Assembly (NCBI RefSeq): GCF_014204865.1
Contig: NZ_JACHMG010000001.1
Location: 2,790,001 to 2,854,000 of the forward strand
From: Amycolatopsis jiangsuensis
GTDB lineage: Bacteria; Actinomycetota; Actinomycetes; Mycobacteriales; Pseudonocardiaceae
Length of the DNA: 64,000 nucleotides
Direction of reading: 5' to 3'
How positions within the stretch are numbered: position 1 is the first letter of the stretch; every line of letters starts with the position of its first letter. Made by a program: the position numbers and the translations under genes. A model generated the notes under the pieces. It was not told where the DNA came from. It was given only the letters and a program-made list of their open reading frames with translations, and ran no database searches. This document shows, one piece after another, positions 16,840 to 26,333 of this stretch.

Positions 16840-18654
16840 TCACTCCCCCGGCTGCACGTTCTGCTCGAAGTAGTCGGCCAGCGCGCTCGGCGTGGTCGCC
16901 TGACCACCGGAATTCACCTGGTAGATGAACCCGACGAGCGGCCGGTCCCGCACGGTGAACACGAGCACCGAGGACGTCCGCCCGGCCGCCGAAGCGTAGT
17001 GCCCCTGCAGGTCGTTGCCCTTCCAGTCCGCCTCGACGCGGTCCCCGGCCGCGGAACTGAGCAACCCGTCGGTGTAAGCCTTCAGCTCCTCCGCCGACTG
17101 TCCTTGGATATAGGTCACCTGAGTGCCCGCGCGGCCCGGCGCGGCACACGTCACGGCTGTTCCGAGCTTGTTCGCCGGCGCCGCGGGACCGTTGCCCGTG
17201 CCGGCCTGACAGCCGCCCGAATCGGCGACCTTCCCGGCCAGCTGGCGCATACAGCCGGTCAGGCCGGACGAGTCGGTCCGACCCGGCGTACGGCACTCGT
17301 CAGCTGTGTACGTGTCCACCGACGACCTCGTGGTGAGGAACACCGTGAGCCCTGCGGCCAGCAGCACCACCACCGCCGCGGCAATGCCGATCCACAGCTT
17401 CGTACGGCTCTTCTTCTCCGGCACAGCAGGCGAGTACGCCGGAAAGTTGGACGGCGCCGGCCCCGAGGGGAACGCAGGAGCGGGAGGCGCGTACGCGGGA
17501 TAGTTGCCGGGCGGAGAGCCCACAGCCGGCGCGTGCCCACCCGAAGCGACTTGCCCCTCGACGTTCTGCGTACGCATCGACAGCCCGTCACGCGCCACGT
17601 GATGCGCACCCAGCGCGACAGCAGTCTCCGGCTGGTCGAGGCTCGCGGGTACGACGCCGAGCTTTTCCGTGATCATCGATCCGACCAACGGCAGCCGGCT
17701 CGACCCACCGACGAGGTAGATGCCCGCGAGACGGTCCTGCGTCAGCCCGGCCGAACGCAGCGTCCGCGACAGCAGCTCCACGCTCCGCAGCATCGCCGGA
17801 CGCACCAAACCCTCGAGTTCGCCGCGCGTGACGAGTACGTCCTTGAACGGCTCCGGCATCGGCACCTCAGTCTGCGGATGCCGGGACAGCGCTTCCTTCG
17901 CGGCCTTCACGTCTTCCTGCAGCGCGCGCCGCGTACGGCGGTCCGCAGTGGACTCGGGGCGGAGAAGCCGTTGCCAACGCTGCGGGTCCGAATGCGACAC
18001 CTCCCGCCCGACGTGCACCATCAGCGCCTGGTCCACATCGAGGCCGCCGAGGTCCGGCAGCCCGTCTTCGGCGAGCACGGTGTACCCGTTCTGGTTCGCG
18101 CCCACGACAGCGACGTCGAAGGTGCCGGCGCCGAGGTCGTACACCGCGAGAGCCTGCCCCGGAGCGAGCGCGCGTCCGGGGTAGGACGCGAAGTGCGCGG
18201 CAGCCGCGACGGGCTCGGGGACGAGAACGAGGTTCCCGCGGATCCCGGAAAGCCGCGCCGCCGACAGCAGTACGTTGCGACGCACCGGACCCCACTGCGC
18301 GGGGTGGGTGAGCCGCACCTCCTCGGGCTGCTCACCACCGAGCTGGCGCGTGGTCTCGTCCAGCACCCGGCGCAGGATCGCGGCGAGCGCCTCGTTGACG
18401 GGAATGACGTCGGTGCCGAGCAGCAACGTCTGCTCGTCGATCCGGCGTTTCGGGTTGGGCTCGAACCGCGTCGGATCGAGCCGTGCGCGGCGCTCGGCGT
18501 CGCGGCCGACCATGAGCGTGCCCTCTTCGCCGGCGTAAACGGCGGACGACATGGTGGCCGATCCGTCCACCTCCACGACGCGCGGCGGCCTGCCGTGCGC
18601 CGACAGGACGGCGACGGTGTTGGACGTCCCGAGGTCCACCGACAGGATCCGCAC
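16840..18654 (-). CDS. Membrane-anchored Hsp70-like protein
   Basis: A 604-aa protein with an N-terminal actin/Hsp70 ATPase domain (residues 1-370): phosphate-1 motif VDLGTSNTVAV, phosphate-2 VYDLGAGTFDVAVVG and adenosine motif IYLVGGSSRLPLV. It lacks the DnaK peptide-binding domain. Instead a Pro/Ala-rich linker (about 380-415) leads to one transmembrane helix (about 421-442) and an outer domain of about 160 residues with four cysteines. The cytoplasmic ATPase may respond to, or act on, something sensed outside. GTG at 18654 follows GAGGGGAAG; the longer frame upstream runs into the divergent promoter region. The ligand and partner are unknown. Confidence 0.88.
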   Translation of the reverse strand: MRILSVDLGTSNTVAVLSAHGRPPRVVEVDGSATMSSAVYAGEEGTLMVGRDAERRARLDPTRFEPNPKRRIDEQTLLLGTDVIPVNEALAAILRRVLDETTRQLGGEQPEEVRLTHPAQWGPVRRNVLLSAARLSGIRGNLVLVPEPVAAAAHFASYPGRALAPGQALAVYDLGAGTFDVAVVGANQNGYTVLAEDGLPDLGGLDVDQALMVHVGREVSHSDPQRWQRLLRPESTADRRTRRALQEDVKAAKEALSRHPQTEVPMPEPFKDVLVTRGELEGLVRPAMLRSVELLSRTLRSAGLTQDRLAGIYLVGGSSRLPLVGSMITEKLGVVPASLDQPETAVALGAHHVARDGLSMRTQNVEGQVASGGHAPAVGSPPGNYPAYAPPAPAFPSGPAPSNFPAYSPAVPEKKSRTKLWIGIAAAVVVLLAAGLTVFLTTRSSVDTYTADECRTPGRTDSSGLTGCMRQLAGKVADSGGCQAGTGNGPAAPANKLGTAVTCAAPGRAGTQVTYIQGQSAEELKAYTDGLLSSAAGDRVEADWKGNDLQGHYASAAGRTSSVLVFTVRDRPLVGFIYQVNSGGQATTPSALADYFEQNVQPGE

Positions 18655-18720
18655 AGTACTTCCCCTCGACGTGCCAGTGCTGGCGGTGATGCTGCCACGA
18701 GCCCGGTCACCGTGCGTGCG

Positions 18721-18746
18721 GACCCGGAAAACGGGTCGCCGGCGAC
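18721..18746. promoter_or_regulatory. Inverted repeats in the Hsp70-like/lhr divergent gap
   Basis: A 6-bp hairpin GACCCG-GAAAA-CGGGTC (18721-18737) adjoins a perfect 12-base palindrome GTCGCCGGCGAC (18735-18746) in the shared promoter region. They could be an operator, but GC-rich palindromes arise easily in this genome. Confidence 0.25.
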
Positions 18747-18824
18747 CTCGGGTCACCCACACGAGGGTTGTTCGACCGGGGTGCCCCGGCCGCGGATCGG
18801 AAACTGTCGGAGGTGCCGCGCATC

Positions 18825-21800
18825 ATGGACGACGTGGCACAAGACGTCCTCGATCTCTTCTCCCCGGCGACCCGTACCTGGTTCGCCGGAGCCTTCGCCG
18901 CCCCGACCGCGGCGCAGGAAGGGGCCTGGCGGGCCGCGCACGCCGGGCAGCATGCCCTGGTCGTGGCGCCCACCGGGTCCGGCAAGACGCTGTCCGCGTT
19001 CCTCTGGGCGCTCGACCGGCTGTCCTCGGAACCACCGCCATCCCGTCCTCGTGAGCGGTGCCGGATCCTCTACGTGTCGCCGCTGAAGGCGCTGGCGGTG
19101 GACGTGCAGCGCAATCTGCGTGCGCCGCTGACCGGGATTTCCCAGGCCGCCCGCCGGCTCGGGCTGCCGGCGCCGGAGATCGAGGTCGGCATGCGCACCG
19201 GCGACACGACCGCGGCCGAGCGCCGCTCGTTCGGCAAGACCCCACCGGACGTGCTGGTGACCACCCCGGAGTCGCTGTTTCTCATCCTCACCTCGTCGGC
19301 ACGCGAATCGCTGGCCGGGGTCGAGACGGTCATCGTCGACGAGGTGCACGCGGTCGCCGGCGGCAAGCGCGGGGCACACCTCGCGCTGTCGCTGGAGCGG
19401 CTCGACGAGCTGCTGCCCCGGCCCGCGCAGCGGATCGGCCTGTCCGCCACGGTGCGCCCGGTCGACGAGGTCAGCGCGTTCCTCGCGGGCGGGCGCCCGG
19501 TCACCGTGGTGCAGCCGAAGCTCGCGAAGACGATCCAGGTACGCGTAGAGGTGCCGGTCGAGGACATGGCCAACCTCGACGGACCGGCGCCGTCGCCGAT
19601 GGAGCGGCTCGAGGACCTCACCTCGCTGTCGCAGCTGCCGTCCGAGGGCGGCTCCCCGGACGAGGATTCCGGCGCGGCGGCGCGGCGGCCGTCGATCTGG
19701 CCGGCCGTGGAGGAACGGGTGCTGGAGCTGATCCGGGCACACCGTTCCACCATCGTGTTCGGCAATTCGCGGCGGCTCACCGAACGGCTCACCGCGCGGC
19801 TCAACGAGCTGGCCGCGGAGCAGACCGAGCTGCCCGACGGCGGCAGTTTCCCGGCCGAGGCGATCGGGCAGTCCGGGCTCACCACGGGCGCGGCGCCGGT
19901 GATCGCGCGGGCGCACCACGGGTCGATGTCGCGGGAGCAGCGCACCCACGTCGAGGAGGAGCTGAAGTCCGGGCGGCTGCCGTGCGTGGTGGCCACCTCC
20001 TCGCTCGAGCTGGGCATCGACATGGGTGCGGTGGATCTCGTCGTGCAGATCGAGGCGCCTCCCACGGTCGCGTCCGGGCTGCAGCGCGTCGGCCGGGCCG
20101 GGCACCAGGTCGGCGCCGTGTCCTCCGGCGTCATGTTCCCGAAGTTCCGCGGCGACCTGGTGTCCTGCGCGGTGGTCGCGGAGCGGATGGCTACCGGGGC
20201 GATCGAGGCGGTGCGCTACCCGCGCAATCCGCTGGACGTGCTGGCCCAGCACGTGGTCTCGATGGTGGCGCTGGAGCCGTGGACGGTGCCGGATCTCGCG
20301 GCTCTGGTGCGGCGGGCGGCGCCGTTCACCGCGCTGCCGGACGACGCGCTGCACGCGGTGCTCGACATGCTCGCCGGCCGGTACCCGAGCGAGGAGTTCG
20401 GCGAACTGCGCGCGCGGATCACCTGGGACCGGGTCGCCGGCGAGCTGCACGGCCGGCCGGGGTCGCAGCGGCTGGCGGTCACGTCCGGCGGCACGATCCC
20501 CGACCGGGGACTGTTCACGGTGATGACCCCGGGCGAGGAAGGCAAGCCCGGCTCCCGCGTCGGCGAGTTCGACGAGGAGATGGTCTACGAATCGCGGGTC
20601 GGCGACACGATCCTGCTCGGCACGTCTTCGTGGCGCATCACCGACATCACGCACGACCGAGTGCTCGTCGTGCCGGCACCGGGGCAGCCGGCCCGGATGC
20701 CGTTCTGGAAGGGCGACGCGGCGGGCCGTCCGCTGGAGCTGGGCCGCGCGCTGGGCGCGTTCGTGCGTGAGCTGTCCACTTCGGACACCGCGGCGGCACG
20801 CGACCGGGCCGCCGCGGCCGGACTCGACCAGCGGGCGTGCGACAACCTGCTGGCGTATCTGGAGGAACAGAAGTCGGCGACCCGGCACGTGCCGAACGAC
20901 CGCACGCTTCTGCTGGAGCGCTACCGCGACGAGCTGGGTGACTGGCGGATCGTGCTGCACTCGCCGTTCGGTGCGCAGGTCAACGCGCCGTGGGCGCTGG
21001 CGATCGCCGCCCGGCTGCGGGAACACCGCGGGGTCGATGCCCAGGTGGCGCACTCCGACGACGGCATCGTGCTGCGGCTGCCGGACGCGCTCGACGCCGA
21101 CGGCGGCGAGGTCACCATCGGTTCCGACGACGTGCTGCTCGACCCGGAGGAGGTCGAGCAGCTGATCGTCGCGGAGGTCAGCAGCTCGGCCGTGTTCGCG
21201 GCCCGGTTCCGGGAATGCGCGGCCCGTTCGCTGCTGCTGCCTCGCCGGGACCCGGGGCGGCGCACGCCGTTGTGGCAACAGCGGCAGCGGGCCTCGCAGC
21301 TGCTGTCGGTGGCGGCCAAGTACGAACGGTTCCCGGTCATCCTGGAGGCCATGCGCGAGGTTCTGCAGGACGTCTACGACGTGGGCGGTCTGCGGGAGCT
21401 GATGGGCGACGTCCGGGCGCGCAGAGTGCGGCTGGTCGAGGTCGAGACGCCGGGCGCGTCGCCGTTCGCGCGGAGCCTGCTGTTCGGCTACGTCGGCATG
21501 TTCCTGTACGAGACGGACGCGCCGCTGGCCGAGCGGCGGGCGGCCGCGTTGTCGCTGGACTCGGCGTTGCTCGCCGAACTGCTCGGCACGGAGGCGATCC
21601 GCGAGCTGCTCGATCCGGAAGCGCTGGCCGAGGTCGAGCGGTCACTGCAACGGCTCGATCCGGAGCGGCACGCCCGGTCCGCGGAGGACGCGGCGGACCT
21701 GCTGCGGTTCCTCGGCGACCTGTCCACTGCGGAGGCTTCGGAGCGCGGGATCCAACCGGAGTGGCTCACCGAACTCGTCGCGGCGAGGCGGGCGATCCAG

Positions 21801-23471
21801 GTGCGCATCGGCGGCGCAGAGCGGTACCTGGCGATCGAGGACGCCGGGCGGGTACGCGATGCGCTGGGCGTCGCGCTGCCGGTGGGCGTACCGGAAGCGT
21901 TCACCGAACCGGTCGCGGATCCGCTGGGCGACCTGGTCTCCCGGTACGCGCGCGCCCGCGGCCCGTTCACCGCGGCGGCCGCGGCCACACGGTTCGGGCT
22001 GGGCACCGCCGTGGTCGCCGGCGTGCTCGACCGGTTGACCGGGGAGGGCAGGCTGGTGCGGGGCGAGCTGAGCCCGATCGGTCATCCGGACACCCACGGG
22101 GTGGGCCTCGAATACTGTGATGCCGCGGTGCTGCGCCGGCTGCGGCGGGCATCGCTGGCACGGTTGCGGGCCGAGGTCGAACCCGTGGAACCCGCGGCAC
22201 TAGGCCGGTTTCTGCCCGCCTGGCACGGGATCGGCGCACGAGTGCGGTCCGCGCCGACCGCCGATGACGTCCTGGCGGTGGTCGAGCAGCTGGCCGGCGC
22301 ACCGTTGCCGGCCAGTGCCGTCGAGTCCCTGATCCTGCCGAGCCGGTTGCCGGGGTACTCGCCGGCGCTGCTCGACGAACTCACCACGGCCGGTGAGGTC
22401 ACGTGGGCGGGCTGCGGCGCGCTCGCCGGCGGTGACGGCTGGCTGGCGCTGGCGCCGTCCGACGTCGCGGACCTGCTGCTGCCCGAGGTGGAGGAGAACC
22501 TGCCGGAAAGTCCCCTGCACGAGGCGATCGTCACGACGCTGGAAGGCGGAGCGTTGTTCTTCAGGCAGCTCGTGGACCGCATCACGCCCGCGCTGGAGGC
22601 CCCTCCGAACGACGGCGACGTCGTGGCGGCGCTGTGGGATCTGGTGTGGGCCGGTGTGGTCACGGGCGACACCTTCGCGCCGCTGCGGGCGCAGGTGGCC
22701 GGCCGCGGCGCGCACAAACCCCGCCGGGCCGCACCACGCGGCCGTTACGCGCGAATGCGCGCGAGCCGTCCCGCCATGCCCTCGCGCACCGGTCCGCCCA
22801 CCGCGGCCGGCCGATGGGCACTCACGCCGCCCCGGGAAGCCGAACCGACGCGTCGCGCCCACGCCCGCACCGAGGCGTTCCTCGAACGGCACGGTGTACT
22901 CACCCGCGGCGCTCTCGACACCGAACGGGTCACCGGCGGTTTCTCCGGTATCTACAAAGTGTTGCGGGGTATGGAGGACACCGGGCAGGTCGTACGCGGG
23001 TACGTGGTCGAAGGTCTCGGTGCGGCCCAGTTCGCCGCCAAGGGCGCCGTCGACCGGCTGCGCGCGCTGTCCGGACCGCCGACCTCCACCGACCGCGGAC
23101 GCGACGGCGCGGTGGTCCTCGCGGCGGCCGATCCGGCACAGCCGTACGGCGCGGCATTGCAGTGGCCTGCCGCAACCGGCGACACGAAACACCGTCCCGC
23201 CCGCAAAGCCGGCGCACTGGCAGTCCTGGTGGACGGAGTACCGGCCCTCTACGTCGAACGCGGCGGCCGCTCCCTGCTGAGCTTCACCGAGGAACGAACA
23301 CCCTTGCAAGCCGCCGCGGCCGCCCTGTCCACCGCCGTCCGAGAGGGGTGGCTGGGCCAGCTGGCAGTCCAACGCGCCGACGGCGAACACGCCCTGACCT
23401 CGGAACTGGCCGAAATCCTCCAGGAAGCCGGCTTTCGGGCAACCCCGAAAGGACTCCGCTTGCGCGCATGA
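18825..23471 (+). CDS. lhr: Lhr-family ATP-dependent DNA helicase
   Basis: Very large superfamily-2 helicase of 1548 aa, close to the roughly 1500-aa actinobacterial Lhr proteins, which are DNA-repair helicases with 3'-to-5' translocase activity. Motifs: Walker A APTGSGKT (48-55), DEVH (172-175), motif III LSATVRP and motif VI VGRAGHQ. The Lhr core (to about residue 850) contains winged-helix and beta-barrel parts, and the remaining 700 residues form the long Lhr C-terminal extension. ATG at 18825 is preceded by GGAGGT at 10 bases; a GTG at 18813 is within that site. It is divergent from the Hsp70-like gene and not obviously in an operon. Confidence 0.93.
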   Translation: MDDVAQDVLDLFSPATRTWFAGAFAAPTAAQEGAWRAAHAGQHALVVAPTGSGKTLSAFLWALDRLSSEPPPSRPRERCRILYVSPLKALAVDVQRNLRAPLTGISQAARRLGLPAPEIEVGMRTGDTTAAERRSFGKTPPDVLVTTPESLFLILTSSARESLAGVETVIVDEVHAVAGGKRGAHLALSLERLDELLPRPAQRIGLSATVRPVDEVSAFLAGGRPVTVVQPKLAKTIQVRVEVPVEDMANLDGPAPSPMERLEDLTSLSQLPSEGGSPDEDSGAAARRPSIWPAVEERVLELIRAHRSTIVFGNSRRLTERLTARLNELAAEQTELPDGGSFPAEAIGQSGLTTGAAPVIARAHHGSMSREQRTHVEEELKSGRLPCVVATSSLELGIDMGAVDLVVQIEAPPTVASGLQRVGRAGHQVGAVSSGVMFPKFRGDLVSCAVVAERMATGAIEAVRYPRNPLDVLAQHVVSMVALEPWTVPDLAALVRRAAPFTALPDDALHAVLDMLAGRYPSEEFGELRARITWDRVAGELHGRPGSQRLAVTSGGTIPDRGLFTVMTPGEEGKPGSRVGEFDEEMVYESRVGDTILLGTSSWRITDITHDRVLVVPAPGQPARMPFWKGDAAGRPLELGRALGAFVRELSTSDTAAARDRAAAAGLDQRACDNLLAYLEEQKSATRHVPNDRTLLLERYRDELGDWRIVLHSPFGAQVNAPWALAIAARLREHRGVDAQVAHSDDGIVLRLPDALDADGGEVTIGSDDVLLDPEEVEQLIVAEVSSSAVFAARFRECAARSLLLPRRDPGRRTPLWQQRQRASQLLSVAAKYERFPVILEAMREVLQDVYDVGGLRELMGDVRARRVRLVEVETPGASPFARSLLFGYVGMFLYETDAPLAERRAAALSLDSALLAELLGTEAIRELLDPEALAEVERSLQRLDPERHARSAEDAADLLRFLGDLSTAEASERGIQPEWLTELVAARRAIQVRIGGAERYLAIEDAGRVRDALGVALPVGVPEAFTEPVADPLGDLVSRYARARGPFTAAAAATRFGLGTAVVAGVLDRLTGEGRLVRGELSPIGHPDTHGVGLEYCDAAVLRRLRRASLARLRAEVEPVEPAALGRFLPAWHGIGARVRSAPTADDVLAVVEQLAGAPLPASAVESLILPSRLPGYSPALLDELTTAGEVTWAGCGALAGGDGWLALAPSDVADLLLPEVEENLPESPLHEAIVTTLEGGALFFRQLVDRITPALEAPPNDGDVVAALWDLVWAGVVTGDTFAPLRAQVAGRGAHKPRRAAPRGRYARMRASRPAMPSRTGPPTAAGRWALTPPREAEPTRRAHARTEAFLERHGVLTRGALDTERVTGGFSGIYKVLRGMEDTGQVVRGYVVEGLGAAQFAAKGAVDRLRALSGPPTSTDRGRDGAVVLAAADPAQPYGAALQWPAATGDTKHRPARKAGALAVLVDGVPALYVERGGRSLLSFTEERTPLQAAAAALSTAVREGWLGQLAVQRADGEHALTSELAEILQEAGFRATPKGLRLRA

Positions 23472-24127
23472 ACCCACCGGCGACCGCCTGACCGCCTTCC
23501 GCCGTCGGCAGCTACCTGGCCGCTCTCCGCCGTTGGCGGCCAGCCCACCGCTCTCCGCCACCGGCAGCCACCCGACCGCCCTCCGCCACCTGGCCGAACT
23601 CCACCGTTGGTGGCCAGCCCACCGCCCTCCGCCACCGGCAGCCATCCGACCGCTCTCCGCCGTCAGTGGCCCGGCGGGCAGCCCTCCGCGGCGGCCTGTC
23701 GGAATCAGCGGCATTCGCCAGCCACCGGTGGCCAGGCGGCGGCATCCAGCAGCACCCTCCCGCAGCCGCTTGCGATCAGCGACATTCGCCGACCACCGAC
23801 AGCGGCGACTTTGCCAACCTCGACGGACGGCGGTGTCAGACGCCGACTGACTCCACCCGGCACCTGACCACAACCACGTACAGACGACGGCCGGTAACCG
23901 TCAGCGATGCCGGCGTCGGTTGACCTCAGTCCGATGCAATCTCCGGCAACCACCCACGAGCAGCAGCAAACGATGACCGTCAGCGGCACTTGACGACAGT
24001 TGGCAACCGGCTGACGCTACTGGAAGGCAGGCGAGTGCGGTTGGTGGCTGCTGGCGCCAACCACCCGAGGTCGGATGCGATCGGTTGTCATCCCCGACAG
24101 TCGGGTCACGTCCGGCGGAGTGGTGTA
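23472..24127. repeat. Degenerate repeats downstream of lhr
   Basis: 656 bases without a convincing gene, interrupted on the right by the insertion sequence. A 74-bp direct repeat is clear (23531-23604 and from 23605), built from smaller CCGCCCTCCGCCACCGGCAG-like modules. The plus strand is C-rich. Further degenerate copies continue to about 23720. Open frames here drift in and out of phase and match no family. Confidence 0.7.
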
Positions 24128-24150
24128 TGAGATCGACTCCGCGTGATCTT
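24128..24150. repeat. Left terminal inverted repeat of the IS256 element
   Basis: Starts TGAGA and ends CCGCGTGATCTT; it pairs with 25460-25482 at 18 of 23 positions. Confidence 0.75.
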
Positions 24151-24161
24151 GGTTCGGGATT

Positions 24162-25418
24162 CTAGGCGGTTATTGCCTCGGTTGTCATGAGTGCCTCGCT
24201 GCCGGTCGGTGCGGCTTCGGTGGTGACGATGCGGATGCGTGAGCGGGCCAGTAGATCGAGGCCCATGTAGCGGCGGTTCTCGGTCCACTCATCACTCTGT
24301 TCGGCCAGGACGGCGCCGACGAGGCGGATCAGGGAGTCGCGGCCGGGGAAGATCCCGACCACGTCGGTGCGACGGCGGATCTCCTTGTTCAGTCGCTCTT
24401 GAGGGTTGTTCGACCAGATCTGGCGCCAGACCTCGCGCGGATATGCGGTGAACGCCAGCAGCTCATCGCGGGCGTTGTCGAGGTGCTCGGCTGCGTCGGG
24501 CCAGCGCGCGGTGAGAGTGTCGACCACGCGTCCGTACTGGGCTGTGACGGCGTCGGCGTCGGGCTGGTCGAAGATCGTGCGCACCTGCGTAGCGACATGC
24601 GGCTGCGCCGACTTCGGAACACGGGAGAGCAGGTTACGCAGGTAGTGGGTGCGACACCGCTGCCACGCCGCACCCGGCAACGCCGAGGCGATCGCCGCCA
24701 CCAAGCCGGGATGGGCGTCGGAGATGACGAGCTGGACCCCGGACAGGCCGCGGGCGACCAGACCGCGCAGGAACGCCAACCAGCCCGCTCCGTCCTCGCT
24801 GGAGGCCACATCCAGGCCGAGGATCTCGCGGTGCCCGTCGGCGTTCACCCCGGTCGCGAGCAGCGCGTGCACGTTGACCACCCGGCCGTCTTCGCGGACC
24901 TTCACCGTGAGCGCGTCGACCCACACGAACGTGTACGGGCCCTGGTCGAGCGGGCGCTCGCGGAACGCGGCGACCTGCCCGTCGAGGTGCGTGGCCATCT
25001 CGCTGACCTGCGAACGCGACAGCGACTTCACCCCGAGTTGTTCGGCCAGCTTCTCCACCCGCCGGGTGGAGACACCGAGTAGGTAGGCCGTGGCCACGAC
25101 GGTGACCAGGGCCTGCTCGGCGCGGCGGCGGTGGGTCAGCAGCCAGTCCGGGAAATAGGAGCCCTGGCGCAGCTTCGGCACCGCCAACTCGATCGTGCCC
25201 GCTCGGGTGTCCCACTCCCGGGCCCGGTAGCCGTTGCGCTGGTTCGTCCGCTCGCTGCTGCGCTCGCCATAGCCGGCCCCGCACTGCTGATCGGCCTGCG
25301 ACGACATCAACGCGTTCGCCATCGTCGCGATCATCGTCTGCAACAGATCCGGCGACACACCCGCCGAGGCGAGCTCCTCGACAAGCTGGGCAGGGTCCAC
25401 ACTGTGTGGTGCGGCCAT
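24162..25418 (-). CDS. IS256-family transposase
   Basis: A 418-aa DDE transposase of the mutator/IS256 class. The catalytic triad appears intact: D168 in WVDALTVKV, D234 in ISDAHPGL and E341 in NPQERLNKE. The C/H stretch CRTHYLRNLL typical of the family is present. ATG at 25418 follows AGGAAGG. There is no frameshift or internal stop, so the element may still be active. Confidence 0.95.
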   Translation of the reverse strand: MAAPHSVDPAQLVEELASAGVSPDLLQTMIATMANALMSSQADQQCGAGYGERSSERTNQRNGYRAREWDTRAGTIELAVPKLRQGSYFPDWLLTHRRRAEQALVTVVATAYLLGVSTRRVEKLAEQLGVKSLSRSQVSEMATHLDGQVAAFRERPLDQGPYTFVWVDALTVKVREDGRVVNVHALLATGVNADGHREILGLDVASSEDGAGWLAFLRGLVARGLSGVQLVISDAHPGLVAAIASALPGAAWQRCRTHYLRNLLSRVPKSAQPHVATQVRTIFDQPDADAVTAQYGRVVDTLTARWPDAAEHLDNARDELLAFTAYPREVWRQIWSNNPQERLNKEIRRRTDVVGIFPGRDSLIRLVGAVLAEQSDEWTENRRYMGLDLLARSRIRIVTTEAAPTGSEALMTTEAITA

Positions 25419-25459
25419 CGTGGTGGTCCTTCCTGGAGTTCCTTGGTCGGTACTCGAGA

Positions 25460-25482
25460 AAGATCACGCGGTGGCCGTCTCA
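25460..25482. repeat. Right terminal inverted repeat of the IS256 element
   Basis: Begins AAGATCACGCGG and ends TCTCA; mirror of the left end. Confidence 0.75.
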
Positions 25483-25831
25483 CGTCACGACGCCACGCCG
25501 CTCACCAGCGACGAACCCGTACACCACCTCCGCGGACGTAACCGACAGTCGGCGCACTTACACTCGGGCCGGACGGCCGGGCTTCTCGACTGGTACACAG
25601 CAGCTGGACACCAGACCGGCCGGTACACACCTCACGCCTGCAGGATGCCCTGCCACCAGCCGCAAGCGCCTGCCCGAAGACCGCTGTCCGGCTCAGCGCG
25701 GTTCCCGGCCATCCGGGTGTGCGCGGGCTCGGCCGAGGTGGGTTCGGCACCTCGGGAAAGCACCCTGCCGGGTGGGGCGGGCGTGGTCACTAGACTCGGT
25801 ACGGCCCTTCGGTGACATAAGGACGTTCGAC
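25483..25831. other. Gap between the insertion sequence and def
   Basis: 349 bases without a gene. Apart from a likely -10 TAGACT (25791-25796), about 36 bases before the def start, I see no repeats, RNA or remnants of a coding sequence. Confidence 0.5.
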
Positions 25832-26332
25832 ATGGCTATGCGCGAGCTGCGCTACTTCGGTGACCCGGTACTGAAGTCCGGCTGCGACCCGGTGACCACC
25901 TTCGACAGCAGGATCGAAGCGCTGGTGAAAGACCTGCTCGACAGCGTGCAGCCGGAGGGGCGCGCGGGACTGGCGGCGCCACAGATCGGAGTCGGGCTGC
26001 GGGTGTTCAGTTACGACGTCGGCGGGCTGACCGGGTACGTCATCAACCCCGAAATCACCCACCTCTCCGAGGAGACGCACGAGATCGGCGAAGGCTGCCT
26101 GTCGGTTCCGGAGCTGTGGTACCCCACAGTGCGGGCGAAGCAAGCGGTCGTCCGGGGCGTCGACCTGCGCAACGAGCCGATCGAGGTCGAGGGCGTCGAC
26201 GTGCTGGCCCAGTGCCTCCAGCACGAAACCGACCACCTCGACGGAAAGTTGTACCTCGACCGCCTCACCCCGGAACGCAAGAAGCAGGCCCTGCGCGAGG
26301 CACGCGGCAAGGACTGGTTCTGGAACCGCTGA
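25832..26332 (+). CDS. def: Peptide deformylase
   Basis: Removes the formyl group from N-terminal methionine of new proteins, 166 aa, metal-dependent. The three motifs are complete: GLAAPQIG (46-53), EGCLS with the metal ligand C89, and HETDH (131-135) with two metal-binding histidines and the catalytic glutamate. ATG at 25832 has AAGGA upstream. A Trp-Phe-Trp tail is at the C-terminus. It faces the ACT-GNAT gene head-on, with the stop codons almost touching. Many actinomycetes carry more than one deformylase, so this may be a paralogue. Confidence 0.95.
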   Translation: MAMRELRYFGDPVLKSGCDPVTTFDSRIEALVKDLLDSVQPEGRAGLAAPQIGVGLRVFSYDVGGLTGYVINPEITHLSEETHEIGEGCLSVPELWYPTVRAKQAVVRGVDLRNEPIEVEGVDVLAQCLQHETDHLDGKLYLDRLTPERKKQALREARGKDWFWNR

Positions 26333-26333
26333 C

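Larger units (their letters stand above)
24128..25482 (-). mobile_element. IS256-family insertion sequence
   Basis: An element of about 1.36 kb bounded by imperfect 23-base inverted repeats: TGAGAtcGaCt followed by CCGCGTGATCTT on the left (24128-24150) and its counterpart at 25460-25482. 18 of 23 positions match. One transposase gene fills it, on the minus strand. No clear 8-9 bp target duplication is visible directly outside these ends, so either the duplication has decayed or the true ends lie a few bases outward. It sits in or beside the repeat-rich gap after lhr. Confidence 0.85.
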
